A stretch of DNA of 64,000 bases. It comes from Candidatus Pantoea formicae (GTDB taxonomy: Bacteria; Pseudomonadota; Gammaproteobacteria; Enterobacterales; Enterobacteriaceae). The DNA lies in assembly GCF_011752625.1 (NCBI RefSeq), contig NZ_VWXD01000010.1, positions 62,001 to 126,000 on the forward strand. Direction: 5' to 3'. Both the position numbers and the translations under genes were made by a program. The notes under the pieces were generated by a model. It made no database searches. It was not told where the DNA came from and saw nothing but the letters and a program-made list of their open reading frames with translations. Positions 24,903 to 33,706 of the stretch are shown one piece after another; the stretch's first letter is position 1; each line of letters opens with the position of its first letter.

Positions 24903-26255
24903 ATGGAAAATACATCCGCACGTGGTCGTGATACCGCGCCAACAACGGCTGCCGAGGGACAAGATTTTGTCCCAGCACGCGGCGATGTGGTGCGCTCACC
25001 GCGCATTAAGAAGATTCAGCTTACCGCCATGTTGCTGCTGCTGTTTGCCGCCATCATCAACTATCTCGATCGTAGCTCGCTGTCAGTGGCCAACATGACC
25101 ATTCGTGGAGAGCTGGGTTTATCCGCCACTGAAATTGGTGTGCTGCTGTCGGCGTTCTCGCTGGCTTACGGCCTGGCACAGTTGCCTTGCGGCGCGCTAT
25201 TGGACCGTAAAGGGCCACGCATCATGCTGGCACTGGGTATGTTTGTCTGGTCACTGTTCCAGGCAGCGGCAGGTCTGGTTCATAACTTCACCCAGTTTGT
25301 GTTGGTGCGCATCGGATTGGGCATCGGTGAAGCGCCGATGAACCCTTGCGGCGTTAAGGTGATCAACGACTGGTTCAACATCAAAGATCGCGGCATGCCG
25401 ATGGGTATGTTTAACGCCGCCTCGATGATTGGTTTATCCATTGCCCCGCCGATTCTGGCGGCGATGATGCTGGTGATGGGCTGGCGCGGCATGTTCGTCA
25501 CCATCGGCGTGCTCGGGATGTTCCTCGCCATTGGCTGGTATTTGATGTATCGCAATCGCGATAACAGCAAGCTGAGCGGCGAAGAGATTCACTATCTGCA
25601 AGCCGGCAGCGTGGCGTCACGCAAAGAGCCGCTGAGTTTTGCCGAGTGGCGCGGTCTGTTCAAGCAGCGTACGATGTGGGGCATGATGATTGGCTTCAGT
25701 GGCATCAACTACACTGCGTGGCTCTACATCGCCTGGCTGCCGGGTTATCTGCAATCGACCTATCATCTTGACCTGAAAAGCACCGGTTTGCTGGCAGCGA
25801 TTCCGTTCCTGTTTGGTGCCGCGGGCATGCTGTTAAACGGCTATGTGGTGGATGCGCTGGTGCGCCGTGGAATGGATGCCGTGAAAGTGCGTAAGGTATC
25901 CATTGTCAGCGGCATGCTGCTGTCTGCCGCCTTCACCACTTTCGTCACCCGTGCAACAGACACCACCAGTGCAGTGACGCTGATTGGCATGGCGCTGTTC
26001 TGCATTCACTTTGCTGGGACATCTTGCTGGGGCTTGATTCACGCTAACGTCACTGCGCGTATGACCGCTTCCGTGGGCAGCATCCAGAACTTCGCCAGCT
26101 TTGTCTTCGCCTCATTCGCGCCGGTGATCACCGGTTGGGTACTGGACACCACCAAATCGTTTAGCCTTGCGCTGATGATTTGTGCAGGCGTGGCCGTGGT
26201 GGGCGCGCTGGCCTATTTGGTGCTGGTGCGTAAACCGATTACGGATGGGGTGTAA
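24903..26255 (+). CDS. lgoT: L-galactonate transporter, MFS ACS family (LgoT)
   Basis: Twelve-helix inner-membrane symporter of 450 residues. Typical ACS segments: NYLDRSSLSVANMTI, LLSAFSLAYGLAQLP, GLGIGEAPMNPCGVKV, SGINYTAWLYIAWLPGYLQ. Its place beside lgoR and lgoD makes L-galactonate the likely cargo, as for E. coli YjjL. A start at ATG 24903 behind GGGAGGTCGCA gives a long hydrophilic N-terminus of about 35 residues. The gene ends 5 bp before a repeat array that may form its 3' end. Confidence 0.85.
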   Translation: MENTSARGRDTAPTTAAEGQDFVPARGDVVRSPRIKKIQLTAMLLLLFAAIINYLDRSSLSVANMTIRGELGLSATEIGVLLSAFSLAYGLAQLPCGALLDRKGPRIMLALGMFVWSLFQAAAGLVHNFTQFVLVRIGLGIGEAPMNPCGVKVINDWFNIKDRGMPMGMFNAASMIGLSIAPPILAAMMLVMGWRGMFVTIGVLGMFLAIGWYLMYRNRDNSKLSGEEIHYLQAGSVASRKEPLSFAEWRGLFKQRTMWGMMIGFSGINYTAWLYIAWLPGYLQSTYHLDLKSTGLLAAIPFLFGAAGMLLNGYVVDALVRRGMDAVKVRKVSIVSGMLLSAAFTTFVTRATDTTSAVTLIGMALFCIHFAGTSCWGLIHANVTARMTASVGSIQNFASFVFASFAPVITGWVLDTTKSFSLALMICAGVAVVGALAYLVLVRKPITDGV

Positions 26256-26260
26256 TTCCA

Positions 26261-26480
26261 GGTGCGCATTAATGCGCACCCTACGCAGGATCAACATGGT
26301 TTCGTAGGATCGGCATTGATGAACTGCACCCTGTAGAGGTCCAACGTGGTTTCGTAGGGTCGGCATTGATGAACTGCACCCTGTAGAGGTCCAACGTGGT
26401 TTCGTAGGGTCGGCATTAACGAACTGCACCCTGTAGAGGTCCAATGTGGTTTCGTAGGGTCGGCATTTATGCCGACCGGG
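26261..26480. repeat. Palindrome-bracketed tandem array (50-bp unit)
   Basis: The left palindrome is GGT-GCG-CAT-TA-ATG-CGC-ACC with tail CTACG (26261-26285). The right palindrome is CGTAG-GGT-CGG-CAT-TT-ATG-CCG-ACC (26453-26477). Between them a 50-bp unit starting GGTTTCGTAGG repeats at 26298, 26348 and 26398, with a partial fourth at 26448. Each unit holds half a palindrome (GGGTCGGCAT) followed by GAACTGCACCCTGTAGAGG. Units 2-3 are almost identical. There are no unique spacers, so this is not CRISPR. Confidence 0.9.
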
Positions 26481-27381
26481 TAAAAAACCGCGTTTCACAC
26501 TGTCGCGCAATCTCCCACAGCTTATTACGGATCACCTGTTTTAGCTGCAACGTTGACTGCGATTGCGGCTGGTCGCGGCGGCTGATCAGCATCACTTCGA
26601 ACGGCAGCGGCTGTGCCACCGGCAACAACTTCAGCTGGTCGGCATAGCGGCAGGCGGTAAACAGATCCACCACGCCCACACCGCCCCCCGCCAGCACCAT
26701 ATCGGCAATCACTGAATAGGTTTTGATCGACAGCGATACCGCCGGGTCCAGCCCTTTGTCACGCAGCGCACGGTGCAGCACGCGCCCAAGTGGGTCTTTG
26801 TTCTGCATCATCAACAGGTTATTGGCACACAGCCACTCCAGTGTGGCGGGTTCGTTATGGGTGTGATACTGCGGCAACAGTGCCACCATTGAGGATTGAA
26901 ACAGCGGTTCCGCCAGCAGATCGGCATCCACCTGCTGACCAAACACCAGCGCGAAATCGAGCTGGTTGTCCATGATCATCTGGCACAGCGTGCTGAAGTG
27001 CTCGGTGACCAGCTCCACACTCACCGATGCCGCCTGCTGTCGCCAGTTCACCAGTGCGGGTGCCAGCACCATCTGACCAAAAGCATGGGCAGCACCCACA
27101 CGCACCGTTTGCCCCTCGCCGCGCCGCAACTGCTCGGTAAGTTGGGTGATGGAGTGTAAACGCTGGTAGAGATCTTCTACTTCGGGCAGTAAACGCCGAC
27201 CTTCTGCGGTGACCACCATGCCCTGCGCACGACGCTCAAACAGGGCAAAACCCAGCTGCTGCTCGGCATGCGTTAATACACGGCTGACATTCGGCTGCGA
27301 CACATTGAGCAATCGCGCCGCCGCACTGATGCTGCCGGTCTGCACTATCGCCTGAAAAACTTCAATGTGTCGCAATCGCAT
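26467..27381 (-). CDS. LysR-family regulator of the peptide-use island
   Basis: A 304-residue LysR protein. The HTH GSISAAARLLNVSQPNVSRVL lies near residues 16-36 (split here as SISAAARLLN and VSQPNVSRVL) and is followed by the usual effector domain. ATG 27381 is 2 bp after the dipeptidase stop, so it is co-transcribed with that gene and divergent from the importer operon it probably controls. The last codons (TRSA and stop) fall inside a palindromic repeat, so the C-terminus was probably reshaped by the repeat insertion. Confidence 0.92.
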   Translation of the reverse strand: MRLRHIEVFQAIVQTGSISAAARLLNVSQPNVSRVLTHAEQQLGFALFERRAQGMVVTAEGRRLLPEVEDLYQRLHSITQLTEQLRRGEGQTVRVGAAHAFGQMVLAPALVNWRQQAASVSVELVTEHFSTLCQMIMDNQLDFALVFGQQVDADLLAEPLFQSSMVALLPQYHTHNEPATLEWLCANNLLMMQNKDPLGRVLHRALRDKGLDPAVSLSIKTYSVIADMVLAGGGVGVVDLFTACRYADQLKLLPVAQPLPFEVMLISRRDQPQSQSTLQLKQVIRNKLWEIARQCETRFFTRSA

Positions 27382-27383
27382 AA

Positions 27384-28433
27384 TTACTCGCCCCAGGTCG
27401 CTTCAAGCACGCGCAGCCAGTTGCCGTGGCAAATTTTTTCCAGCAGTTCGCGCGAATAACCACGCGCCGCCAGCGCGTTAACCACCAGCGGGAAACCGGC
27501 CACGTCTTTCATGTCACCTGGCATGGTGGCACCATCCAGATCCGAGCCAAAGCCCACGCCATCTTCCCCCACTTTTTCCAGCAGGTATTCCACGTGCTGC
27601 ACGATGGCATCCACGGTGGTGGGCGCATGTCGATCGCCATCTTCACGCAGGAACGGCACGGCGAAATTCACGCCGACAAAGCCGTGGGTTTCCTTGATGG
27701 CCGCCAGTTGGCGATCGGTGAGATTGCGCGACTGGGCGCTAATCACATGAGCATTGGAGTGGCTGGCCACCAGCGGTGCATCGCTGATCTCGGCCGTGTG
27801 CCAGAAGCCCTTCTCATCCATGTGCGACAGGTCAACCATGATGCGGCGCTGATTGCAGTCACGCACCAGCTGTTTACCCGCTGCGGTTAAACCGTTGCCG
27901 ACATCCGGCGATGAGGGATACAGGAACGGTACACCCTCACCAAATTGATTCGGGCGACTCCACAGCGGCCCCAGCGTACGAAGACCGCTGGCATACAGGA
28001 TATCCAGTAGCTCGCCGTTGGTATCCAGCGCTTCCGCCCCTTCCACGTGCATCACCACCGCCAGTACGCCCTTTGCCATGCAGTCACGAATATCGCGCAC
28101 GCTGCGACAAATTTTCACTTGCCCTTCAGAGGCCTGCTCAATCCGCAGCAGCAGCGCCAGCATCGAAAAAGTGGCATCACGCGCAGCGCCAATAATTTCC
28201 TGAGGAAAATCTGAGAGGTCTGGCGCACTTCTTGCAATCAGAGGGTGAGACGGCACCCAGGTGGCAAATATCCCACCTACCATATTTCCTTGACGGATAC
28301 GCGGCAGGTCCATCTGACCGCGTCCAGTGCCCTGCAGGAAGGCCTGCACCGCGTTGGGTTGATGGTGCTGCCAGAGTTTATTGAGCACATCGTTGTGACC
28401 GTCAAAGACCGGAATGTTGAAGATGTCAGACAT
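27384..28433 (-). CDS. Membrane dipeptidase family protein (peptidase M19)
   Basis: Zinc dipeptidase of the renal-dipeptidase family, a group that accepts dipeptides with a C-terminal D-residue. At 349 residues it has the bacterial family length. Metal-ligand motifs are visible: VFDGHNDVLN (His-x-Asp) near residue 12, VMHVEGAEAL (bridging Glu), VDLSHMDEKGFW and VASHSNAHVI (His), and GFGSDLDGA (Asp). There is no signal peptide, so it is cytoplasmic. The gene is divergent from an ABC importer operon and followed by its LysR regulator. It is likely to cleave the imported dipeptides. Confidence 0.92.
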   Translation of the reverse strand: MSDIFNIPVFDGHNDVLNKLWQHHQPNAVQAFLQGTGRGQMDLPRIRQGNMVGGIFATWVPSHPLIARSAPDLSDFPQEIIGAARDATFSMLALLLRIEQASEGQVKICRSVRDIRDCMAKGVLAVVMHVEGAEALDTNGELLDILYASGLRTLGPLWSRPNQFGEGVPFLYPSSPDVGNGLTAAGKQLVRDCNQRRIMVDLSHMDEKGFWHTAEISDAPLVASHSNAHVISAQSRNLTDRQLAAIKETHGFVGVNFAVPFLREDGDRHAPTTVDAIVQHVEYLLEKVGEDGVGFGSDLDGATMPGDMKDVAGFPLVVNALAARGYSRELLEKICHGNWLRVLEATWGE

Positions 28434-28632
28434 GTTTTATCGGTTCCATATTCGGGAGAAAGCGCAAGCGCTGCCAGCTGGCGGGGCAACTTGCACCAAA
28501 AAGAGGCAAGTCTTAACGCATGAAACAAATGGCTTAATCCCATTATTAATCCTCTCGCATCGCGGGAAAGTCAAGACAAAAAACAGCAAAATAAATAAAT
28601 TTAATTTTAATAATCAATAACTTGGAGTTATC

Positions 28633-30228
28633 ATGGTAACCAGAAGACGTTTTCTCGCAGGATGCGCCGCCGTCCCTGCTTTTTCCTATCTGAGTCTCAA
28701 TACCGCCTTCGCTGATACGCCACCGAGTATGTTCGTGATGGCGATGCAGTTGGACAACATCACCAGCCTCGACCCACACGAAAGCTTTGAAGCCACCGGC
28801 GGCCAGATCTGCGGCAACATGTACCAGCGTCTGGTCACGCCCGATCCACAAAAAGCCGACAAGGTGATCGGCCAACTGGCAAAAAGCTGGGATGTCAGCA
28901 GTGATAACAGCACCTATACCTTCCACCTCGACCCGGCAGCGAAATTCGCCGATGGCACAGCGCTCACCGCGGAAGATGTCGCCTATTCGATTGAACGTAT
29001 CGTCAAGCTGGATAAAAGCCCGGCCTTTATCATCAACCAGTTTGGCTTCACCAAAGACAATGTGACGCAGTTGGTCACCGCGAAAGATGCGCATACCCTG
29101 GAGATGAAACTGGGTGCGCCAGCAGCCGAAACCTTCCTGCTGTATTGCCTCTCCGCCACCGTCGGCAGCATCGTGTCGAAGAAAGCCTGTGAAGCCAACC
29201 AGCAGAACAACGACTTCGGTAATGCGTGGCTGAAACAGCACAGCGCCGGCTCGGGCGCCTTCACCCTGCGCACCTGGAAAGCCAGCGAAACGGTGATTCT
29301 GGAACTGAGCCCGCAATATGCTGCACAGAGCAAGATTAAGCGCGTGATCCTGAAGCACATCACTGACCCGGCAGCCCAGGCGTTGATGGTGAAGAAAGGG
29401 GATGTCGATGCGGCCTACGATCTCACCACCGAGCAGTTGTTGCAGGTGAAGAATGACAGCAACGTGTCGTTGGTGAATCAGTCGCTGTCAGCCATCATGC
29501 TGATGTCATGCAACACCAATAATGAATACCTGAAAAAGCCGCAGGTGTGGCAAGCCCTGAAGTGGGCGCTTGACTACGACAGCATCCAGAAGAACATTCT
29601 GTCGATGAGCTTTATTACCCATCAAAGCTTCCTGCCAAGCGGCTTCCCGGCAGCGCTGGACGACACGCCTTTCCACAAAGACGTGGCGAAAGCTAAGTCA
29701 CTGCTGGCGGAAGCGGGTTATCCCAATGGATTTGAGATCACCCTCGACCACTACTCGATGCAGCCGTATCCCGATATCGCTCAGGCGATCCAGACCCAAC
29801 TGGGAGCCATTGGTATCAAAGTGTCATTGATTGCCGCCGAAAACCGCCAGGTGTTGACCAAGATGCGTGCGCGCCAGCATCAACTGGCGCTGACCGTGTG
29901 GGGCGCGGACTATTTCGATCCTAACTCCAACACCGAAGCCTTCTGTGTGAATACCGACAACAGCGAAAATGCCCGCAGCCGCACGCTGGCATGGCGCTGC
30001 AGCTGGTCAGATGAAGAGTTCAACAAGCTGACCGAGCAGGCGCTGCACGAACCCGATCCGGCGAAGCGTATTGCGCTCTATCAGCAGATTCAGCAGCTGG
30101 GCCGCGAGAAAAGTCCGTTCATCTACATGATGCAGAAGACCAAAAATGTCGCGTGCGGCAAAAACATCTCGGATGTGCACATGACGGTGTTGGAACAATG
30201 GCCATACGATCAGGTGAAAAAAGCCTGA
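28633..30228 (+). CDS. Peptide ABC transporter substrate-binding protein with Tat-type signal
   Basis: Family-5 solute-binding protein (DppA/OppA class), 531 residues. The N-terminus MVTRRRFLAGCAAVPAF carries a twin-arginine motif (TRRRFLA, residues 3-9) with a probable cleavage after AFA at residue 27, so export by Tat is likely. An LAGC string at 8-11 looks like a lipobox but lacks the hydrophobic stretch before it. Family motifs: NITSLDPHESFEATGGQICGN near the start and AKSLLAEAGYPNGFE. The gene starts the importer operon with TTGGAG upstream. Its stop overlaps the next start (TGATG). Confidence 0.93.
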   Translation: MVTRRRFLAGCAAVPAFSYLSLNTAFADTPPSMFVMAMQLDNITSLDPHESFEATGGQICGNMYQRLVTPDPQKADKVIGQLAKSWDVSSDNSTYTFHLDPAAKFADGTALTAEDVAYSIERIVKLDKSPAFIINQFGFTKDNVTQLVTAKDAHTLEMKLGAPAAETFLLYCLSATVGSIVSKKACEANQQNNDFGNAWLKQHSAGSGAFTLRTWKASETVILELSPQYAAQSKIKRVILKHITDPAAQALMVKKGDVDAAYDLTTEQLLQVKNDSNVSLVNQSLSAIMLMSCNTNNEYLKKPQVWQALKWALDYDSIQKNILSMSFITHQSFLPSGFPAALDDTPFHKDVAKAKSLLAEAGYPNGFEITLDHYSMQPYPDIAQAIQTQLGAIGIKVSLIAAENRQVLTKMRARQHQLALTVWGADYFDPNSNTEAFCVNTDNSENARSRTLAWRCSWSDEEFNKLTEQALHEPDPAKRIALYQQIQQLGREKSPFIYMMQKTKNVACGKNISDVHMTVLEQWPYDQVKKA

Positions 30229-31238
30229 TGCCATTACTGAAGAAAATCGTCAGCACTCTGGGAAGCCTGGTGCTGACGCTGTTTGGTCTGTCTGTACTGA
30301 CCTTCTTTATCGGCCGGGTGATGCCTACCGATCCGGTGCTGGCGGCGGTGGGCGATAACGCACCGCAGTCCGTGGTGGATCGCGTGCGCCTGGAAATGGG
30401 GCTGGATCAGCCCCTCTACATTCAGTTTGGCCACTATCTCAACCAATTACTCCATGGCGATTTGGGTAAATCGATTCTCACCTCAAACCCGGTGACCACC
30501 GATATTGCGCGTTTCTTCCCGGCGACCATGGAACTGGCGACCGCAGCGATTATTATCGCTGCGCTGGTCGGTATTCCGCTGGGCGTCTGGGCCGCAGTGC
30601 GCCAAAGCACCTGGGTCGATCAGACCATTCGCGTGGTGTGCCTCGCTGGACACTCACTGCCGGTGTTTGTGCTGGCGCTGCTGAGCCTGCTGGTGTTCTA
30701 CGCCGTGCTCGGCATTGCGCCGGGGCCAGGGCGGCAAGATATCATCTGGCAGGATATGGTGCCGCAGGTCACCGGCTTTCTCACCATCGACTCATTGCTC
30801 GCCAGTGAAACGGATGCCTTCTGGGATGCGCTGGCACACATGGCGCAGCCGGTCTTGATCCTTGCCTACTTCAGCATGGCCTACATCACGCGCATGACGC
30901 GCACCTTTATGCTCAATGCGTTGAGCGGCGAGTTCGTGATCACCGCGCGTGCGAAAGGGCTGTCATCGCGCCGGGTGATCTGGCGGCATGCCTTCCCTAC
31001 CGTGGCGGTGCAGCTGGTGACGGTGCTGGCGCTAACCTACGCCGGATTGCTGGAGGGCGCGGTCGTCACCGAAAACGTCTTCTCATGGCCCGGCCTCGGC
31101 CAGTATCTCACCACCTCGCTGATGAACGCCGACATGAACCCGGTGGTCGGTGCCACGCTGCTGGTCGGCACCGTATATGTGCTGCTGAATCTGCTGGCTG
31201 ACCTTCTCTATCGACTTTGGGACCCACGCGTAAAATGA
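30228..31238 (+). CDS. Peptide ABC transporter permease (DppB type)
   Basis: A 336-residue inner-membrane permease of the DppB/OppB class with about six helices. The coupling-loop EAA region reads GEFVITARAKGLSSRRVIWRHAF and the C-terminal family block is ENVFSWPGLGQ. The start at 30228 overlaps the stop of the binding-protein gene (TGATG), which decides it against longer in-frame starts. It forms the channel with the next permease. Confidence 0.93.
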   Translation: MPLLKKIVSTLGSLVLTLFGLSVLTFFIGRVMPTDPVLAAVGDNAPQSVVDRVRLEMGLDQPLYIQFGHYLNQLLHGDLGKSILTSNPVTTDIARFFPATMELATAAIIIAALVGIPLGVWAAVRQSTWVDQTIRVVCLAGHSLPVFVLALLSLLVFYAVLGIAPGPGRQDIIWQDMVPQVTGFLTIDSLLASETDAFWDALAHMAQPVLILAYFSMAYITRMTRTFMLNALSGEFVITARAKGLSSRRVIWRHAFPTVAVQLVTVLALTYAGLLEGAVVTENVFSWPGLGQYLTTSLMNADMNPVVGATLLVGTVYVLLNLLADLLYRLWDPRVK

Positions 31239-32134
31239 TCTTCTTCTCTCGTGACTGGCTGCTGGACGATACGCCAGCCAATCGCCGTCAGGCGGTGTGG
31301 GGCCGACGCTATCGTTTGTGGCTCAGCCTGCGCAGCAACCCGCTGGCGATGGCAGGATTAGCGGTCATCGCCGTCATGCTGTTACTGGCGCTGTTTGCCC
31401 CGTGGCTGACGCCGTTTGATCCTGGCACACAGCATTTGGAAAACCGTCTGGCCGCTCCCTCTGTTGCACACTGGCTCGGCACCGATGAGTTGGGCCGCGA
31501 TGTCTGGACGCGCATTATCTATGGCGGACGCACCACGCTCGGTATGGTGATTGCCGTGGTGCTGCTCACCGCCCCGCTCGGCCTGCTGATTGGCTGTATC
31601 GCGGGCTACGCCGGTGGGATTGTGGACAAGACGCTGATGCGTATTACTGACATCTTCCTCGCTTTCCCACGTTTGATTCTGGCGCTGGCGTTTGTGGCCG
31701 CACTGAAACCCGGCGTGGAGAGCGCGATTCTGGCGATTGCCTTAACCGCCTGGCCGCCGTATGCGCGTCTGGCACGTGCCGAAACCATGCAGTTCCGCCA
31801 CAGCGATTTTATCGCCGCCAGCCGACTCACCGGTGCCTCGCCGTTACGTATTATCCTGCGCCACATCATGCCGCTGTGCGTGCCGAGCCTGATTGTGCGC
31901 GTCACGCTGGATATGAGTTCCATCATCATCACCGCCGCCAGCCTCGGTTTCCTGGGCATGGGCGCGCAGCCGCCGTCGCCCGAATGGGGCACCATGATTG
32001 CCACCGCGCGCCGCTTCCTGTTCAGCGAATGGTGGGTGCCGCTGATGCCGTGTATCGCCATTTTCCTGACCTCGCTGGCGTTTAACTTTCTCGGCGACGG
32101 TCTGCGCGACGTGCTGGATCCTAAGGAGCGCTAA
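31235..32134 (+). CDS. Peptide ABC transporter permease (DppC type)
   Basis: A 299-residue permease of the DppC/OppC class. Seen: LFAPWLTPFDPGTQ, LGTDELGRDVWTRIIYGGRTTL, the EAA loop SDFIAASRLTGASPLRIILRHIMP, and GAQPPSPEWGTMIA near the C-terminus. ATG 31235 overlaps the stop of the first permease (ATGA); a GTG-like earlier start is unnecessary. It pairs with the preceding permease. Confidence 0.93.
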   Translation: MIFFSRDWLLDDTPANRRQAVWGRRYRLWLSLRSNPLAMAGLAVIAVMLLLALFAPWLTPFDPGTQHLENRLAAPSVAHWLGTDELGRDVWTRIIYGGRTTLGMVIAVVLLTAPLGLLIGCIAGYAGGIVDKTLMRITDIFLAFPRLILALAFVAALKPGVESAILAIALTAWPPYARLARAETMQFRHSDFIAASRLTGASPLRIILRHIMPLCVPSLIVRVTLDMSSIIITAASLGFLGMGAQPPSPEWGTMIATARRFLFSEWWVPLMPCIAIFLTSLAFNFLGDGLRDVLDPKER

Positions 32135-32962
32135 ATGCTGGTGGAAATTGAAAACCTGCGTATTGCCTTTCGCAGTCGCACAGAGACCTTTGAAGCAGTA
32201 CGCGGCGTCAGTTTTAGCGTGGGCCGCGAGAAGTTTGCCATTGTTGGCGAGAGCGGATCGGGCAAGTCGCTGACCGCACGCTGTTTGATGCAGCTATTGC
32301 CGGGCAATGCTGAGGTGACCGCCGACGTATTGCGTTTTGACGGTATCGATCTGCGCGGCGCCAGCGAAAAAGTGCTGCGTCAGATTCGCGGCAAACGGGT
32401 GGGCTTCATCCTGCAGGACCCGAAATATTCGCTCAATCCGGTCATGACCATTGGGCAGCAGATCGCTGAAGCCTGGCGAGAGCACAAAGGCGGCAGCCGT
32501 AAAGCCGCGATGCTGGCGGCGATTGATCTGCTGGAGCAGGTGAAAATTCGTGATGCCGCCGCGGTGGCGAAGCGCTATCCGCATGAAGTTTCCGGCGGGA
32601 TGGGCCAGCGCGTGATGATTGCCATGATGCTGGCACCGGATCCAGAACTGCTGATCGCCGATGAGCCCACCAGCGCGCTGGATGCCACGGTACAGGCAGA
32701 GATCCTTAAGCTGATTGACGATCTGGTTTCCGCGCGCGGCATGGGGTTGATCCTGATCAGTCACGATCTGCCTTTGGTGTCGCACTTTTGCGATCGCGTG
32801 GCGGTGATGTACGCCGGACGCATTGTCGAACTGCTGGAAGCGGGACAATTGCAGCAGGCGCAACACCCTTATACCCGTGGATTGCTGGCCTGTTTGCCCT
32901 CATTAAAACATCCGCGCGAGCGTTTACCGGTATTACAGCGCGATGCGGCGTGGCGGGAATAA
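32135..32962 (+). CDS. Peptide ABC transporter ATPase (DppD type)
   Basis: A 275-residue ATPase subunit. It has Walker A GESGSGKS, Q-loop FILQDPKYSLNP, the signature segment VSGGMGQRVMIAMML, Walker B LLIADEPTSALD and switch His in LISHDLPLV. The C-terminal HPYTRGLLACLPSL is typical of the DppD/OppD oligopeptide class. It begins directly after the stop of the permease gene and is followed 3 bp later by its partner ATPase. Confidence 0.94.
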   Translation: MLVEIENLRIAFRSRTETFEAVRGVSFSVGREKFAIVGESGSGKSLTARCLMQLLPGNAEVTADVLRFDGIDLRGASEKVLRQIRGKRVGFILQDPKYSLNPVMTIGQQIAEAWREHKGGSRKAAMLAAIDLLEQVKIRDAAAVAKRYPHEVSGGMGQRVMIAMMLAPDPELLIADEPTSALDATVQAEILKLIDDLVSARGMGLILISHDLPLVSHFCDRVAVMYAGRIVELLEAGQLQQAQHPYTRGLLACLPSLKHPRERLPVLQRDAAWRE

Positions 32963-32965
32963 TTT

Positions 32966-33706
32966 ATGATTGAAATCGATAACCTGCGCATCGCCTTTGG
33001 TGCGCATCAGGTAGTGAAAGGCGTCAGCTTCGCGGTCGCCAACGGCGAAAGCTTTGGCATGGTCGGCGAAAGTGGTTCGGGCAAATCCACCATTCTGCGC
33101 GCCCTCGCCGGACTCAATGCCGATTGGCAAGGCAGCATGAAATTTGGCGGCATGGAACTGGGCGCCAAACGCAGCCGCGCGTTCTATCGCCAGGTGCAGA
33201 TGGTGTTTCAGGATCCGTTTGGTTCGCTGCATCCGCGTCAAACCATCGACCGCATCCTGCATGAGCCGCTGCTGGTGCATCAGCTCGATCGCGCGGAACA
33301 GCGTATCAGCCAGGCGCTGAGCGAGGTCGGCTTACCGGCCGCCGTACGTTTCCGCTATCCGCATCAGCTTTCCGGCGGTCAGCGTCAGCGCGTGGCGATT
33401 GCCCGCGCGTTGATTGCCGAGCCGGAAGTGCTGCTGCTGGATGAGCCCACTTCGGCGCTGGATGTGTCGGTGCAGGCGGAAATCCTGAATTTACTCAGCG
33501 ATCTACGCACTGAGCGCAAACTCACCTACATTATGGTGACGCATAACCTCGCGGTGGTGACGCATCTGTGTCAGCGCATTGGGGTGATGCAGCAGGGTGA
33601 GATGGTGGAGCAGTTGAGCGCGGAGGATTTACGTGCGCGGCGCATCCAGCATCCGCATACCGCTCAACTGTTTGATCTCAGCATGACGCTGGAGGAACCG
33701 GCATGA
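32966..33706 (+). CDS. Peptide ABC transporter ATPase (DppF type)
   Basis: A 246-residue second ATPase. Motifs are Walker A GESGSGKS, MVFQDPFGSLHPRQTI, signature LSGGQRQRVAIARAL, Walker B LLLDEPTSALDVSVQ and the switch His in MVTHNLAVV. It overlaps the next gene by 4 bp (ATGA). With DppD-like, DppB-like, DppC-like and the Tat binding protein it makes a complete five-component importer. Confidence 0.94.
   Translation: MIEIDNLRIAFGAHQVVKGVSFAVANGESFGMVGESGSGKSTILRALAGLNADWQGSMKFGGMELGAKRSRAFYRQVQMVFQDPFGSLHPRQTIDRILHEPLLVHQLDRAEQRISQALSEVGLPAAVRFRYPHQLSGGQRQRVAIARALIAEPEVLLLDEPTSALDVSVQAEILNLLSDLRTERKLTYIMVTHNLAVVTHLCQRIGVMQQGEMVEQLSAEDLRARRIQHPHTAQLFDLSMTLEEPA

Noticed and set aside
26298..26447. 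Regular 50-bp repeats as a possible CRISPR array
   Set aside because: The units are contiguous tandem copies with no unique spacers, and no cas gene is present.
28654..28665. LAGC string in the Tat-type binding protein as a lipobox
   Set aside because: The Cys is at residue 11 with no hydrophobic stretch before it; the hydrophobic region follows it and ends in an AFA cleavage site.
28546..29358. Long minus-strand open frame opposite the Tat-type binding protein gene
   Set aside because: It is a shadow of the strong coding frame on the plus strand, with no start context.
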